From: JAGNLA01 sp964639885
GTDB taxonomy: Bacteria > Caldisericota > Caldisericia > JAAYUI01
Direction of reading: 5' to 3'
Length of the DNA: 25,931 nucleotides
Assembly: GCA_964639885.1 (NCBI GenBank)
Contig: CAZXEH010000027.1
Coordinates: forward strand, 1-25,931
Shown: positions 25,674 to 25,931 of the stretch, in pieces
Numbering within the stretch: the first letter of the stretch is position 1
Layout: each line of letters begins with the position of its first letter
The notes under the pieces: model-generated
What the model saw: only the letters and a program-made list of their open reading frames with translations
Told to the model about the DNA's origin: nothing
Database searches by the model: none
Position numbers and translations under genes: made by a program

Positions 25674-25931
25674 TCAGGAATAAACAGGAATATCGTTATA
25701 GATTTTGCTATCCAACTCTCTTCCAGCTTTTTTCTTGTTGATTCCACCCCATTGTTTGAAGAAAAACGGGATATTCTTAGAATCACAAGCCTCAAGAATC
25801 TCGATAACCCATTCTTTTTTCATTGGTCTTGATTTTGGGCCGGACTCCCCGCCGACAATCACCCAGTTAATCCCTTCAAGATCAATCTTTTTTATCGGCC
25901 CAATCAGTGGCTCGATCGAAAGGAACTTTAT
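25674..25931 (-). CDS. DUF5131 (phage Gp37/Gp68-like) protein, C-terminal fragment
   Basis: Read from the right edge on the minus strand, the open frame gives 'IKFLSIEPLIGPIKKIDLEG', then 'NWVIVGGESGPKSRPM', 'IPFFFKQWGG' and 'KAGRELDSK', ending 'DIPVYS' and a stop at 25674. This run of motifs is characteristic of the DUF5131 / Gp37-Gp68 family, found in phages and mobile islands and related to radical-SAM proteins. Only about 85 residues are present; the start lies beyond the window. A GTG at 25862 could be mistaken for a start, but conserved sequence continues upstream of it. The gene may mark the edge of a mobile region. Confidence 0.88.
   Translation of the reverse strand: MKFLSIEPLIGPIKKIDLEGINWVIVGGESGPKSRPMKKEWVIEILEACDSKNIPFFFKQWGGINKKKAGRELDSKIYNDIPVYS

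Overview
The window reads as chromosomal DNA from a bacterium, probably a diderm-like or deep-branching uncultured lineage. It has sigma70-type promoters, ordinary Shine-Dalgarno sites, frequent TTG/GTG starts, a eukaryote-like (type 2) isoleucyl-tRNA synthetase and secreted M6 proteases with dockerin modules. The partial 16S rRNA would settle the taxonomy, but I cannot assign a phylum by eye.

Layout. Bases 1-~919 are the 5' part of a 16S rRNA gene on the minus strand, with a leader and a strong promoter at 1081-1109. Divergent from it is a tightly overlapping ferrous-iron uptake operon, feoA-feoB-feoC-like (1623-4322). An AT-rich single gene (4390-5979), with a perfect-consensus promoter and a TTG start, encodes a putative TIR-like/TPR protein that looks foreign to its neighbours. 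It meets head-on, at a 15-bp hairpin, a six-gene minus-strand operon (11918 to 6035): ileS2, an ECF sigma factor, a small membrane protein (possible anti-sigma), a LiaF/DUF5668-type membrane protein, a 58-residue PspC-domain protein and an exported bactofilin-like beta-helix membrane protein. The five genes after ileS look like an envelope-stress module.

From 12149 to 17047 lie three tandem, diverged paralogues of a membrane-anchored, beta-rich extracytoplasmic family that I do not recognise. They are followed by a tightly packed operon (17196-21564): D-Ala-D-Ala ligase, a CarboxypepD_reg-like exported protein, a copper-amine-oxidase-stalk membrane protein and an RNase J-like beta-CASP hydrolase. 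Next come two tandem secreted M6-like metalloproteases (21623-23362 and 23508-25232), each ending in an Ig-like segment and a dockerin, and both with a variant zinc-binding helix. The right edge holds a DUF4389 membrane protein with a palindrome inside its promoter, and the 3' end of a DUF5131 (phage Gp37/Gp68-like) gene. There are no tRNAs, CRISPR arrays, insertion sequences or transposases.

The most promising unexplained material is the paralogue triplet, the TIR-like/TPR gene, the sigma/PspC/bactofilin operon, the four-gene ddl/beta-CASP operon and the variant M6-dockerin pair.
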